From the NCBI GenBank assembly GCA_020543525.1, contig JAHYIO010000023.1, positions 62,001 through 126,000 on the forward strand: DNA of 64,000 nucleotides. The letters run 5' to 3'. This document shows, piece by piece, positions 23,252 through 36,290 of the stretch. Position 1 is the first letter of the stretch. Each line of letters begins with the position of its first letter. Below the pieces are notes generated by a model. The model made no database searches and had not been told where the DNA came from. It saw only the letters and a program-made list of their open reading frames with translations. Position numbers and translations under genes: made by a program. Source of the stretch: Coriolopsis trogii. Taxonomy: Eukaryota > Basidiomycota > Agaricomycetes > Polyporales > Polyporaceae.

Positions 23252-24726
23252 GGGCGGCCGCGAGTACGCAAGAAGAACCCGACAACGTACGCTTCCTCGA
23301 ACGGCTACTCGGCTACTGGACAAGACTTGCGATGGAAGGAGAGACATGGACGGACTCGGACGGGTGGAGTCGATCTCGGTGTCGAACGGTATGCGTATTG
23401 GTCACAAGCAGAGGCGCGCTTGCAGTCGATTGTAGACGGATGTACCAATGAACATTGATGTCAACGGACGATGATGGCGCATACAAGTTAATCAATGTTC
23501 AGACGTTCACTCCTCACGCCAGAGGATGTAGTGGGCCTAACGGCAGCGATCACGTCCAACACTCTCGCCTGCAGGGTACATGTAGCGCACCCTAGAACTT
23601 AGACCATAAACAACATGAAGCCGACGCCCGGCAACCCCTAAACGAGTCCAGTCGGAAACATGTTCACGAGCAGACACGAAACACTGGCCATGGCATGCCA
23701 CATACAGCACAGATCTAGACGTGCATGCGCCGCGTGAGCGAGAACAAGAGGAAGGATATATCAAGCCGGGTGAGATGATGGATACAGCGCAAACTTGCAT
23801 ATGGACACGGACATGGACATGGACATGGATATAGGACACACCAACGCGAACGACACGGACACGAACACGGACACGAACAGAGAGACGCGGACCATGGAAA
23901 TACAATCAATACTAAGCCGGGGACATGCATCGTGCACCGTGAACGCGATGAATGGAAAAGATGCGCTCTCAGGACTCGCTACGGGGAACAATGCTAGTGA
24001 GGGTCCATGTGCTAGAATCTGGCGCGGAAGGGCTCGCAGAGAAACGAGCCCGTCGCCCAGGCGTTCACGGCCTCTCCTCCCTGCTTTACGCTCGACTTTC
24101 CATGAGTGCACGCCGGGCGAACGGGAGCTGTGCTCCCCGCGGCGTCCCGCCAGGTACCGACAGCAATAGCAGATGGCAGAAGAGATCAGAGAGGCGTGGA
24201 CCGGGACCCGAGCGTATGCGATATGCGACGAGCCGGTGGGGGTATGCAGGGGCGAGTGTGGGTTGGGGATTACGGATACAGCTTGTTTTTCGTTTTGTCT
24301 TCTTGTCGTGACATACGTTCACAGTGTAGGAGGGAAAGGGGTGAGTACACGATAGATGGATGGGGGGCCAGACTGTCTATGGTAAACGCGCGCCGCAGCT
24401 GTAGACAGTATCAGTATCAGCCTTTCTGCGCCTTGGATAACGATAGGTGGAACGAAGATGCTTACCAGGACGGTCGACAAGTCCCCTGCTCGGCAGAGCG
24501 GCAGAGCTGGGATTGGAACAGGAGGTGTGCAGCGAATGGGAAGCGCCTGTCTAGAGCGGGACAGAAGTGCGGGAGGCTGGAGGAAGCCCGGAACCGGAGG
24601 CTACAAATCGCTGTGTCTATGGGACGGCCGGAAAGAATGAGGGGGGTCGTGTAGGGATGAGACATGAGACATAGGAGCGCGTCGTGGGCATGTGTGGCGG
24701 AGGACCGGCAGTGGAGCAAACACTGG
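23252..24726. other. Convergent intergenic stretch with simple repeats
   Basis: Lies between the 3' ends of the DUF6534-type gene and the AMPK-beta gene. Apart from the short tandem repeat at 23809-23878 nothing is recognised; open frames here are by-products of repeat composition. Confidence 0.45.
23809..23878. repeat. Hexanucleotide-type tandem repeat
   Basis: GGACAT units from 23809 to about 23830, followed after a short interruption by ACACGGACACGA-type units to 23878. It produces long artefactual Val/Arg and Asp/Thr-rich frames on both strands. Confidence 0.75.
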
Positions 24727-26408
24727 TCATGTCGGCTTGTAATAGATGGTGGTAATATACTGCACATACTGTGTCATCGCTCGGTCCTGGACAACGATTC
24801 GTGCGCGAGGACAACGCACCTTCTTCCTGTATCGTGTAGTGTTTGCAACGGCAAGAACGCCGTTGCGGATGGCGCTGGTGCTCAGGTGGTGAAGTACGAC
24901 GTGCGACGGGACAGGCAGGACACTCGCATCGTCCGCAATACCAGGACCGTCCAGCGGGCGGGCGGGCGTGGTCGCAGGAGGTGTGGGCGGACCTGTTGGT
25001 GTGACCATCTGGGTAACGTCTGTGCCAGAAGCGGTGACAACTGGAAGATGCAGCGGTGGAGGATGGTTGTTGGTCCCGCTGGGGCCTGCTCCGTCCTCAC
25101 CTGCCCCGCCCTCTGCATTGGTCATGCCCAGACGGTTGCCGTTAGTACGATCTCGCTCTCGTCGCTGTCTGTCCCGCTCCCTACCGCTGCGCCGTTTTTC
25201 TCGATCGCTGCTCCCTGTCCCAGAAGACGCCGGGCCAGCCATTGCTGGTGGACGCACGTTGAGGATGAGCTTATCAAGATGCCGTGGGAGCGCTGGAGCA
25301 GGCGGAATGTTGGGCGTCGGTACGCCGCTGGCGGACGACGTGGGCGAGTCTGCACTGGCGAGGTACGCTTCCTCCTCGGCCGCAGCGGCGATGAGTTCTG
25401 GCGGGATCTCTGTCGTCCATTCTGCATCCTTTGTCCTGCTACCTGATCCACCCGCAGCTGTCGAGTCTGACCAGAATGAGTTGAACTGGTTCGGGTGGGT
25501 ATGGTGCGGACTGGCAAGAGGTGTTGCGAGCGTTGTCTGATGGGGGGAGCTCGAGGTTGTCGGAGCGAGGACGGCGACGTAATTGGCGAGGGAGCCATCA
25601 ATGTCATCCACTGCCTTGGGATAGTCGTTTGAAAGCTTGATTTGGTCGTCGACTACGAACTTGACATGATGGGTTCCAGGCAAGAGGGGAACGATCGCCC
25701 AGAAGTTGCCCGTCTGGGGACTGGGGCGGTGGTGAGCAGAAGGAGGAGAGGGAGTGACGAGGGATGCACATACTCTTGTTCCATCGGCTGCTTTCCTAGC
25801 CAATTGTCGTGTCCTGCGCGGATCAAGATGACCTTCTTCCCTCCGCCCCTCCATACGATCTTGTAGTTGACAGGCTCCGGCCCGTGACTGTCCTCTTCTG
25901 CCTTGTGGAGGGCGACAGGGATGGTGGAATGGATGACCTCCGGGACAAACTCGGTCCTGAGCGGCACCTCTGTCCTGGGCGGGGAATCCGGGGCAGCAGC
26001 AGATTGCAGGGAGCGGGTGGAGGCAAAGGCACTGAAGGAGGATTTGTTGCGGGACCGGCCATCTGCCATGCGGTCGATGCGCGCGGCCGAGGGGAGGTTG
26101 TTCTGCGGACGGAATGTCTGCGGAGGGGGATGTGCAGAGGTAGGGATTGGGATCGGGGACGACGCGCGAGGACGGCGGGAACCCAGATGGGGAGAAACGG
26201 AGGCCGGGGACGAGGAAGCGGGGGTGAGAGTGAGGGACGCCAGATCGGGCAACTCGAGGGATTTCTTCTTGTACCTCAGAGAGCGGTGTACTCTGTGGGA
26301 AGCGGAGGAGGGGTTTGGGCTGCCGCCTCGGATGGGGGAGTGAGCGTTGCGGGCGGGGGAGTCCAGGCGGGAGTTGGGGGATTGCGGGTTGGAGGATGTG
26401 TTGCCCAT
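24727..26408 (-). CDS. SNF1/AMPK protein kinase beta subunit (Gal83/Sip2/Amk2-like)
   Basis: Scaffold and targeting subunit of the SNF1/AMPK energy-sensing kinase. Exons are 25774-26408, 24820-25720 and 24727-24768; 525 residues with both junctions in frame. The N-terminus is MGNTSSN, a strong N-myristoylation signal. A Ser/Pro-rich region leads into a CBM48 glycogen-binding module from about residue 180 (VNYKIVWRGGGKKVILIRAG, HDNWLGKQPM, PLLPGTHHVKFVVDD, AVDDIDGSLANYVAVL). A Pro/Thr-rich linker with an Arg/Asp/Glu block (REKRRSGRERDRQRRERDR) connects to the C-terminal ASC/AMPKBI domain (VPSHVVLHHLSTSAIRNGV, RYRKKYVQYITTIYYKPT), which binds alpha and gamma. The final exon of only 42 nt encodes the end of that domain. 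The divergent neighbour is NTA1. Confidence 0.95.
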
Positions 26409-26954
26409 GCTAGCAGCGGAGGATTTGAGCGAGTCGGGGCGCGGAGGCAGAGAATCAGGACGATCAGCGACGGGGGGCGCGGGCTGTCGGGAACAAAAGG
26501 AGGCTTTACGTCCCTCCCAGACACTCGCAGCGGGGACCTGAGCGGGGCCGTCTGGCAGGGGTCACAGGCTCGGTGAGTGTACACATAAGCCACGACAAAT
26601 GGAGGCTGCTCACGGTGTGCTCCTGTGCAATGCCCTCTGCTGCTCCTGTGCGATCTGCGCGGCCAATTCTCCGGACGAAGCGAGAGCAAGAGAGAGCGAA
26701 AGAGAGAGCACGGACAATCCTCGACGCTAACGCCGACGGTCGATGGCCACTGTCGATGGCTCGTACTCACCGTCCTCCCCATCCCGCAATCAGCTGCATC
26801 GCCGGCCCGTGGCAAAATCGATCGGAGCTCGGCGGGCATCCAAGTGCCCCTCTCCCATTGGCCCCTCGAGCTCCCAATACCTTGCTGCCCACCTACCAAC
26901 ACGGCACTTCGACGCTCCATCAGCAGCTCTGTTTCACGCCTAGCAAGGCGCACC
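26409..26954. promoter_or_regulatory. Divergent promoter region, AMPK-beta / NTA1
   Basis: 546 bp between two divergent ATGs. It contains a purine-rich AGAGAGCGAAAGAGAGAGC tract near 26690-26710. No TATA box is evident. Confidence 0.4.
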
Positions 26955-28318
26955 ATGCGTGTCGCCGTCGTACAGTTTGCCCCAAACGTATCCTCTATCT
27001 CGTCTCCGACTACCAAATGAAGTACTTACTCATCTTGAGGTGGATTCGACCTCTCGTGCCTTTCGCAGATCGGCCATGTCCAAGAAAACATAGCCAAGGC
27101 CCAGAAGCTATGTGACAGGTTCGCCGTCATCATCTACTCTGACGTCTGCCATGGCTCATGAAGCACCTCCCAGCCTTCAGCCAAACTCGGTCGACCTCGT
27201 TTGCCTGCCAGAAATGATATTCACAGGTTTGCCTCATCATCACCTCTGAAACACACAAGGCACTCACAAGGACCTCATACTCACCGTCCTCCAGGCTATG
27301 TCTTCCCTGACGCCCGCTCGATCTCTCCATTCCTCGAAGAGCCCCGTCTCGGGCCGACATCCCAGTTCTGCGCCGCGCTCGCCGCACGCCTGCACTGCTA
27401 CGTCGTCGCCGGATATCCCGAGCGCCTCCCAGAGCACGAAGTCCAAGTGCCCAACGCGACGACGACGATCGCCACATCCGGGACTACACCAGAAGGCGAC
27501 CACACAATCAACAAGGTCGGCGCGAACGCCGCCGCGCTCTACGGACCGGAAGGCGAGTTCGTGGGAGACTACCGCAAGACGAACTTGTACGACACCGACA
27601 TGACTTGGGCTCAGGCAGGTCTGATCAAGTCTCCTCCCATCAACCGACACCCGTGCTCACCGAGCGTCCCGCCCCCGCCCCGTCTTCGCCGACAGGCACG
27701 GGCTTCGTGACGTTCCATCTCCCCCCGCCGCTCAACACGGTCTCGTTGGCGATCTGCATGGACCTCAACGTCCAGCCGCCCGCGCTGTGGGACATCGACG
27801 ACGGCCCGTACGAGATCGCCGAGTACTGCATCGCGCAGCGGACGAACGTCCTCGTCCTCCTCAACGCCTGGCTCGACTCGCAGCAGAACGCGCACGAGGA
27901 CACGGATTGGCGGACGATCAACTACTGGGCGCTGCGCCTGCGCCCGCTCTGGGCAAAGGTCGCGAGAGAAGCGGCCGCTGCGGGTGCAGAACACGGCCGT
28001 GTTGGCGACCGGTCCAACGAGTCTGAGGCTGAGGGCCGAAAGCCCGGGGAGGAGCTCGTCGTTGTCGTCTGCAACCGTTGCGGGGTGGAAAACGGTACGG
28101 TGACAGCGCCTCGACGGTCGATGCGCACCCGGACTGACTCTGATGTCGTTGCATCCCTGGTGGCAGGTATCACGTTCGCCGGGTCGTCCTCGCTATTCAG
28201 TCTCGTCCGGGGAGCTGGCAGACCCAGGCTGCTGCACGCAATGGGGCGCAGACAGGAGGCCGTCCAAGTCTGGACCTATCCGGCGTCAGGCGAGACTCTG
28301 GGCGTCGAGACGCGGTGA
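26955..28318 (+). CDS. NTA1: Protein N-terminal amidase (NTA1-like carbon-nitrogen hydrolase)
   Basis: Nitrilase-superfamily enzyme that deamidates N-terminal Asn and Gln, feeding proteins into the Arg/N-degron pathway. Six exons: 26955-26987, 27069-27118, 27174-27226, 27295-27618, 27696-28094 and 28167-28318; 336 residues, phases consistent. The catalytic triad is visible: Glu in LVCLPEMIFTG (about residue 41), Lys in DYRKTNLYDTD (about 138) and Cys in SLAICMDLN (about 174). Other family segments are MRVAVVQFAP at the start, YVVAGYPE, NAWLDSQ and GITFAGSSSLFS. Length is slightly below the yeast enzyme. The short exons 1-3 are normal for this genome. Confidence 0.92.
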
Positions 28319-30664
28319 CGGCGACTTTGCGCGCACTTCGCCTGTATTCGTACGGACAACATGCTAGACGTACAGTATGGGAGGCGATCGTGGCGACGTC
28401 TGTTACGAACTCTATTTTAAAGTTCTGTCAGGCGATCGCGCCAGGCTTGTGCCGTGACAGCGATGTCGTACATGTTCATCGAGACGGGTGCGCATGTTGC
28501 CAGGTATGTCCTCCCGACATGTCTTCCTATTCAATCCCACTTACACTCATGACAACACCAGCAGATTATGGCAGGGAGCCTCTCCTCCGACAATACCATC
28601 GCTTCTGTGTGCAAATGGTTGAGCGATCCTGATAACATACACTACGGTAAGTGCGAACACTCCCGTCCACAAAGGGACGCTTCTTTCAGCGCGTGGCTGG
28701 TACATACGTCTTCACGGGTGCATGTGCACACGAAGGTCGATATAGAGAACCACAGAACGCGCTTATAGGCGGGATATACTGCGGCCGGTCGTTTACCCGT
28801 GATGTCCAGATTGGGAAGACAATCCGGGCCTCTGGCCTCTCATCCACCGACGTACACCCCGTCTTCGGGCCCCAGACACGACTGATATACCTGTACTATC
28901 ATAGGCTCTCAAACTCATCGAAACTGGGTGAACGAGAATAAGGGATAAGGTTTATGTGGGCGGGTTCGACAGGCGTGTGCAAGGAAGGCTTCTTGAAGTC
29001 CTCAAAATAGGCGGAGAGCTCGTGCGTGAGACGATGAATGAATGGCGGAGAGGGATCCGCAGCGTGTCGCGATGGGAAGTTCTTGTCCGATCTCGCCAGC
29101 GGTGCGCGTGCGTAGAGACAGACCTCCCGACAGACAGAACAAACTTGCCTCGTCGTCGCTGGAATCGCCATCATGGTACTCGCGGTAAGACTGCTTGACA
29201 TGGTCTTGCTTCTAAAGGACGAGGACGAGAACGTGCCATCCACGTTTACGTCTCCAGATAACCTAGAAGACGCATCTGCAGCTCGCGCGCGATGAAGTCC
29301 GGATAAGAGGCATCTTCCCTTCGAAGCACCATTGCACAGGTGACAGCGTGGCCGGGGTCAAGACGAGACTGACACGCTATGCGGACGGCCATCGACGTCA
29401 TCACGTACATGTATCTTCTGGGGGATCAGCAAGGGTTCCTGAAGGTTTGGGGCACGGAGCTAGAGCTGCTGGAACGTCAGAACTTCCAAGGATGGGTTGG
29501 CGCGGTGTCAGACTTGGCGTCGTCGCAGGTCGGGCAGTCTGGATATAAAGGGATATAATGGGGGCGTGCCTCCGCAAGGCGTGCGGCGAGTCGGCGACTG
29601 GTTGAGATTGCTTCTTCTTTGATGTTTACGTGACGCACCACGGGCAGGAGGCTGATGGAAGTTGTCAAGCCGGGCGCATGCACGTTCGCCAGACGACAAA
29701 ACAAGACTTTGTGCGCACGTACGGTTCTGTGATCACAACCCTCAGGTTGTGTCCTGCGTGGGGGAGACCAGGTGTTGATAGTAAATCCGGAGTTAGGAAG
29801 AAGCACGAGAGTAGCCGTTTTAGGCAGTTGTAGCGCCCGCGGTGGCGCAGCGGAGACGTCTTGGCTGGGCGTTGAGTAGCGTCCGAACACTCACGTGGTG
29901 GCCGAGAGGCGATTCACGGGGGCGGTATGGCGACAGCAAGGCGGTTGCCTTGCCTTGAATTAATCACGCGCACGGGCGCGAGGAGGGAGTTGTACGTGGC
30001 AGTATCGGGACTGCGGTGTGGTAGGCGTGCCTGACAAATATATCCGTGTTGAATGCGTGAGGAAGGCTGACGACCAAGACTGGATGACAGATGACGGATG
30101 GAGTGAAACGATTCAGAGAAAACCTTGATAAGAGGAGGAAGCCTTGAGGCGGATGGTCAGCGCGCCGTTGGACTGTCCCTCTCCGGATGTGTTGGGATGG
30201 GCGGAGAGAAGACGGCAGGAGGGAGAGAGGAGGAGCCGGCGGGTGAGGGGAGTTCCGGGGTCCCTGGATGAGTGGGAAGAAGGTTTGGGCGTCTAGGTGA
30301 ACCAAACAAGTCAATCAACGCCACGCCGCCCAGAACGGCCGCTATCCCATCCTCTCCATTTCCGCCATTCAACGCCCGGTATCATCTGCAGTTTCCCTAG
30401 GTTGTCTCTCGCGTAGCGCGAAAATAAAGAGCTTTAGATCACATCGTGAAGACAAAGTAGTCGTGTGTGCGGAGTGATGCGGTGTCCAGGACACGCCTGC
30501 GAGGAGCGATGCAAGTCGGCCGGGATGAGTTCAGGCAGCAAATGTGGGATCGGACCAAACAGCTGGCCGCTTCTCCTCGCCACCACCTATATAGCCCAAG
30601 ACCCCAGCCTCGGCCTTCCCCTTTCTCCCCCATCATTCCCTCCCCGCTCCCCGTTCGTCAACCT
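28319..30664. other. Gene-free stretch of about 2.3 kb
   Basis: No gene recognised. Short frames near 28320-28630, 28899-29243 and 29477-29890 lack motifs, consistent splice phases or composition bias. The right end is the promoter of the FYR-domain gene. Confidence 0.4.
30588..30594 (+). promoter_or_regulatory. TATA box for the FYR-domain gene
   Basis: TATATAG about 71-77 bp upstream of the ATG at 30665. Confidence 0.4.
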
Positions 30665-33348
30665 ATGAGCCATCCAACCAGGCCTCACATCGGTCCTCCG
30701 CAGGACGTTGTGATGGGTCCCCCACCGCTCCCTCCGCAGGCCGCCCAATCAGGCACGCAGAAGACCAAGGAGCCCGATGTCACAGCAAAATACAGCAGAC
30801 TCAAGCGTAAATATTTCGAACTCGAGGAGGTGAGCGATCGCAATTGTTCATGCACGTATTCCTATACTCCAACATGGCTCGTCACCGTTACAACTCCGCA
30901 TTCCTCTGCGATCCCTCCCAAATGGCCACGTCTGACCTGGCAACCGTACACAGAAACACAAGGAGGCAATGTTGCAACTACGGAGTTCTGGCGAACGGAA
31001 CGTGAAGTGGAGGGCGGAGAAAGCGTGCGTCGTGAACATATCTCGTTCGGATGTCTAAGTCCTCAATTGCCCCGCAGTCTCCTCCTCGAACGTATCGCGG
31101 AGCTGGAACTCAACCCACAACTCAATCCGGGCGCACCAATCCCAGCACCACCCTTCACTGCCTTCCCCCGCTGCCTTCTCAATGACCGAAACCAGCAGAA
31201 GTTCGTCGCCAACCTCCGACAAGCGATTGACGAGCTCGAGCGCGAGGACCCCGACATCGACCCCCACTTACTCTCACGACACATTGGCCCTGCGGCACGG
31301 AAAAGACAGGAAGCAGAGATGAGGGAGCGGCAGGAGGAGGAGGCGCGGGATGCGGCCAAACGGCCAATGACGCGGAAACCAAAGGGGGCCCCTCCCAAAG
31401 GCAAGGACATCGGTGCGCCTCTCACATACGCGCCTGCCCCCGTGCATGGCGTGCCTCCCCCTCCTGGACCTCCTGGACCAGGCGGAGCCCCTTCCCCGCC
31501 GATTTTGGTCTCCAGTGGAGGTACGAGGCTGCGTCTCAAGCCGCCAGCACCGCCTGACGGTCCCCCTGGTTCCATGCCGCCTCCTGGAACCCAACTCCCG
31601 GGCCCGGGCACTCCCCACGGACACGTTCGCCGACGGTCAGAGTCACTCTCGCCCGTCCTTTCTCCTCAAGATGAGTACATGTCTGCCATGCACCCTGAAG
31701 GAATGTCTCCCTCGTACCAACATGGAGGACCCCCTGCTCAGCCCCCGATGCAGGTGACGCTTCGCGCCCCCGCATCTTCTAGACCTTCAGATGCTCAACG
31801 ACTCACCAAGCCGAAGCGCCTGAAAGCACACACCGTGACGACCAAGAGCTACAGTATTCCAACCGTACCGAGAGACCGAAAGGGCAAGCCCATCCTCCCC
31901 CTCAACGTGGGCATCATGACCGTCATCAATTTGGGAGAGGTGTGCATGAGGGAGCACTTTCATACGGAGAGATACATTTTCCCGGTGGGGTACGAGGTTA
32001 CGCGGTGCGTTCTTTTCATCATACGCGATCTCGATGGGCATCCTTAAATTCGCGTGGGTAGACGTTATTCCTCCACGATTGACCCGAACGCGGAGGTAGT
32101 ATACCACTGCACGATCCTGGACGGTGGCGATGGGCCAAAATTCCAGATCACGGCCTCTGATACGACGGAACCGATAGTGGCGGGTACTGCGACGGGTGCG
32201 TGGTCGGTCGTTGTGCGGGCGGCAAATCACATTCGGAACCGTGCGCACTCCAACTCGGTGTCGGGGCCAGACTTCTTTGGACTGGGGCAGAACACGATCA
32301 AGCATCTCATCCAGGAGTTGCCGGGCGCGAACCAACTCAAGGACTACGTGTGGCAGCACTTCGTTGAAGGAGGGTGAGCGTCTTTCGCATTCTTTGCCCG
32401 CGGTGCCGTCGTCCGTTAGAGCTGTCTCTCTCTCTCTCTTCATGATCCACCCTCGCTTGTTCGCATTACACGAACTAGGACGTGCTGGCGCCGCATCGTC
32501 AGCGAAGAATGGCCATGTCAGATCACTTATGCACCCCTCCTTCCTTCTTCTACAGGCCGCTTGGCGGGCGACATGCTGCCGTGATCCCAGCGCTTCCAGA
32601 CGAACAAGACCCACAGTCCCCAGGTTCTGGCGCTGGAAATGGCAACGGGTACTTTGAGGGCGAGATTGAGCCGATGTCGACTTCTGGTACTGCTGGACCT
32701 CCACCTTCGGCTCATGCTCCTGGACCTGCGCAAGCGGTATTGGGACGTCATGGAGAACTACAGATCATCCATGTCGAAAGGGAAGATCCGTCGCTGCGTC
32801 CTCGCGAGGTTCCATCACCGCAGATGAACGCGCCGATGAAGCCCATAACATTCCAACAAGAGTTCCCGAACGCGCCGCCCGAGTCAAGCCACAGGGGCCG
32901 CCGTGGTTCGCGCACCAGCAATGCGGGAACATACGACGAGTACGCGGGAAGAGACGTCATGCACGTTGACTCTCCTGCCCACTCCCGCACGGCTTCACGT
33001 TCACCTGTGCTTCATCGCGACCTGTACGATCACTTCACCTCGCAATTCTTGCCGCATCCGCCGCCCGTTCCCCCGCACTCGCGTTCCCAGAGCACTTTGT
33101 CTTCCCCACACCACCGCTCGCCTTATGATTCGCATGCCTCCGTGCAGAACGGCCCTGAGCCTCCACCGTACAGAGGCGCCAGTCCACCCCCGCCGGTCCC
33201 TGCCACGTTCGCCAGTATCATGAACGCGTATCCCGCCCCGCCCCTGTCTTCTTCTCCTGCGAAAGAGTCGGGGCCAGAATACATGTACGCGAACGGCAGT
33301 GGTAGACGTGCTAACGGCCATCCGCCGTACCCTCCCCCGGAAAATTGA
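30665..33348 (+). CDS. FYRN/FYRC-domain protein (TBRG1-like nuclear factor)
   Basis: Chromatin-type protein with the paired FYR motifs known from TBRG1 and MLL-type regulators. Exons: 30665-30829, 30954-31024, 31078-32004, 32062-32373 and 32556-33348; 755 residues, all in phase. A coiled-coil region (RLKRKYFELEEKHKEAM continuing to ERIAELEL) is rebuilt only when the first two introns are removed. A Pro/Gly-rich disordered segment follows, then the FYRN part (TVTTKSYSIPTVPRD, GIMTVINLGEVC, YIFPVGYEVTR) and the FYRC part (VYHCTILDGGDGPKFQITA, GPDFFGLGQNTIKHLIQEL). The tail is long, Pro/Ser-rich and disordered. Nuclear location and gene-regulatory role are inferred from the domains. Confidence 0.9.
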
Positions 33349-36290
33349 TGATGATCCCCCAGTCGCGACCTCATGTCATGCCTTCCTCGCCTTCTCTCCC
33401 TCTCCCTCTCATCTTCCTCTTCTCATCCCAGGCTTGTTCTAAGAGATCTCTCTGGCCTCGGTATTGGATTCTGTCTGCTCATGGTCACACACCGTCACCG
33501 CCCATCCTGATGTGCTTGCTCTCTGCTCACGTTCAATGCTGCTCTCGGTGCTTGTTGTGTTCTCATCTTCCCCCCTTTTCTTCCTAGTATATGCTCTTCT
33601 AATGTACAATGCCTCTTTCCTTCTCGCTGTTGTCGACCGTGGGGCGCCGTCGCTCTCATCATAACCTTCCTCTTCTCGGCGGCGCCCACGGCGTGTAGTC
33701 CTATGCTATTATGGCGGATTGCCTTCTCCCGATACATCAGCTCCTTCGGGGACTCTGGCCGTGTTTGTGTTTGCATTCCATGGCATGCCAATGAGGTGAG
33801 TAGCGTACTCGTATGCACGTATGACACGCCTTCCCACGTCTCTTCGCGTTTGCGAGAGAGATATGCCTCCCGGCCGACCTCCCCTGCAGGCAGTCTCGCG
33901 CGCGCCCCGTGCGCACACGAGACGTCTTCCCCACCTGCAGACGGAGGCTTGGCCAGCCGCGACCGCAGTGGAGCTGCGCGGGGCGGGTGCGCTTGCGCGA
34001 CCGTCCGCGCGGATCCTGCGCGTTGCACGCGCCCTTGTATGGCGGGAATGGCGAGAGCGAGAACGAAACTCGTCGAGTGGTATCAATGACGAGAGCCTCA
34101 GTGGGGACTCCTGCCGATGCGAGGGACGTGCCGGATATTGGGGTAGTATATGGGGCTGACATTTCTTTCCATTCTCTTGTTCTACCTCTTTCAGCGCTGG
34201 GTTTCGTCGAACTCCGTCTGTACGATTCGTGTCAAACTCTGTGTTAATTGGTTGGATGACGGCGTGCGCTCTCTGCTTCCCTGCCCGCCCAATGGTACGA
34301 AGCGATGAATGGATCCAATTGAGGCAATGGAGGTATTTTTCGTGGAGTTCCCTCCGTACGCGTACTCCTGGCTCGGTGAATACATCTTGCCTGCTCAGCA
34401 CACGGAACGCTGTCCAGAACAAATGGCACGTATGCTGTATCTCGGAAGTTGACATGTCGTCCACCAGATTCCACCGAATTCGAGCATCCTCAGCGCAGTT
34501 ACGCAGGTATGTACAGGACGAGGTGACTTGGTCCTACCGGTACCAACCCGTGCGCTGCAGTACTTCCAGTCACACTCGAGCCTCGTCCTCCTACTTACAT
34601 ATTAGATATATGTACATATAGCGAATGGAAACGAATCTCAAGTTCGCTATCCTTGGCACACCGCCACGAGCATGCGTACCAAATCACCATCCCCCTTGAT
34701 CCTCGGTTGGGTCTTTCCAATCGCATACCGACGCAACGTCCCGCGTGTTCGAATCACGTTAACGTTCAGGAAAGCGTAGTGGAGCGCGGCATCCCTCCCC
34801 GGCTCCGGCGTCCATCGAGTCGACCGAGGAATTTCTTGGCGTAACCGAAAGGAATTTGACGTGCTCGCCCGTACCCCATTGGTGCCCTCATGAGTCCACG
34901 CAAGCCAAGGCTCGTAATTCGTTGATGGGGCACACAGGGACAGTACTGATTGCTATCGGACAGGTGCTCGAGCCACGCTTCTTTCTTTCCATATTACCTT
35001 ATCGTACGCGGTAAGAAGTCTCCGCTAGCGTATTGAGTCCTGGAGCATGTGCACGAGGACCTGGAAATGCAGGCGACCCGCAGCGCCATCCCTTCATGAC
35101 CTCAAGACGGGACGTTCCAGTCTGTGGTCTACTGTATGCACGCCAGAACCCGACTCGAGGGCAGTCATGGTACTACAAGGTTCCGATCAGGACGATGTAC
35201 ACCTACGACACGACGACGACGACCAATGACGTCAAACAAGCGATGCTACATTCAAACCGTGGTACACGTACATGTAGACAATGCACGACACACATCTTTT
35301 TCAACACCGTTCCCGAAACCTCCCTCCGTCCAGACATCCATACATCCCAAACATTTCCTGGTCACCACCAGACGTACGGCGTCCAAAACGTGAACGACAT
35401 CCACAGCGTGTACCCGAGAGTAAACAAGCAAAAGGGCAGCGGGGCTGGCGCGCAAAACGGTAACAGCAACAAGCAACAGCAACAACAATCTGCAGCAACA
35501 GCGGCAGCAGCAAAAGGGTGATGGGGGAACAGGCGGCAGACGTAGGAAAGGATCATGCGGAGCGTGCCTGTAGAAAGAGGTGCGGGCGGGTACAATACTG
35601 TGTGATGGGGATGGGAGGGTGGGAGGGTACAGAAGCGTGAAGGGTATACAGATCTACACAAGAAGATCCCGTCATGACCAGACGTTGGACACAGATATTC
35701 CCAAATAGTGGCGGGTGCCCCGATAGCTAGCGTGTGGTGTACACTACGTACGGACGGTTCTGAGTTATATGCGGATTGGTATATGGGCATAGGAAAGAGG
35801 AGGGGGAGGCGCGTGTACAGCTCGGGGTTGTGGGACGTGGGCGTCGAGGAATGTGGTGTACGGAGAGGAGAAGCAAAAGGTATGCAGGGCCGGAACGGCT
35901 CTAAGGGTACTAATGCACTGTAGGCGAAAGCAAGGAGGAGTATAGACATAGAGCGACAAGCTATGTATCATAAAGAGTAGGAAGACGGCAGCGCCGATAT
36001 GCACAACGGGGCACGCACTGAAACACAACGCGGCAGAAGGTCGCCTGCTGGCCGTCGAGACCAGGTGAGTAGGACGCGTGGTCTGCGACGGCTAGCGAGA
36101 CGCAGGAGGCGGTAGGGGAAGGCTAAGTGTGGCGGAACAAACGAGGGCGTGTTGCACAGCAATTCGGCGCTGTAGAGTTCCGACATCAGCGTTCCGCTCC
36201 GATGGCTATGCAGTGTCATACAATTAACCACTTACCGACGAAAAGTGTAAGTGACAAGGAACATATTGGGAGACAGCCGCCACCACCATT
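33349..36290. other. Convergent intergenic stretch of about 2.9 kb
   Basis: Lies between two convergent genes. No exon chain could be built. It includes a CAA/CAG-rich run at about 35461-35512 (Gln/Ala/Asn-coding in one frame) and many unrelated short frames. Confidence 0.4.

Noticed and set aside
23537..23930. Val/Arg-, Ser- and Asp-rich open frames
   Set aside because: They are translations of the GGACAT/ACGGAC tandem repeat, not genes.
26276..27016. Overlapping long frames in the AMPK-beta / NTA1 promoter
   Set aside because: They overlap the N-terminal coding exon of the kinase subunit and the shared promoter and have no independent support.
34741..34770. GTGTTCGAATCACG resembling a tRNA T-loop B box
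   Set aside because: No A box, acceptor stem pairing or anticodon arm could be placed at the right distances.
35281..35520. Gln/Ala-rich frame from a CAA/CAG run
   Set aside because: Low-complexity triplet repeat without a start context, splice structure or conserved sequence.
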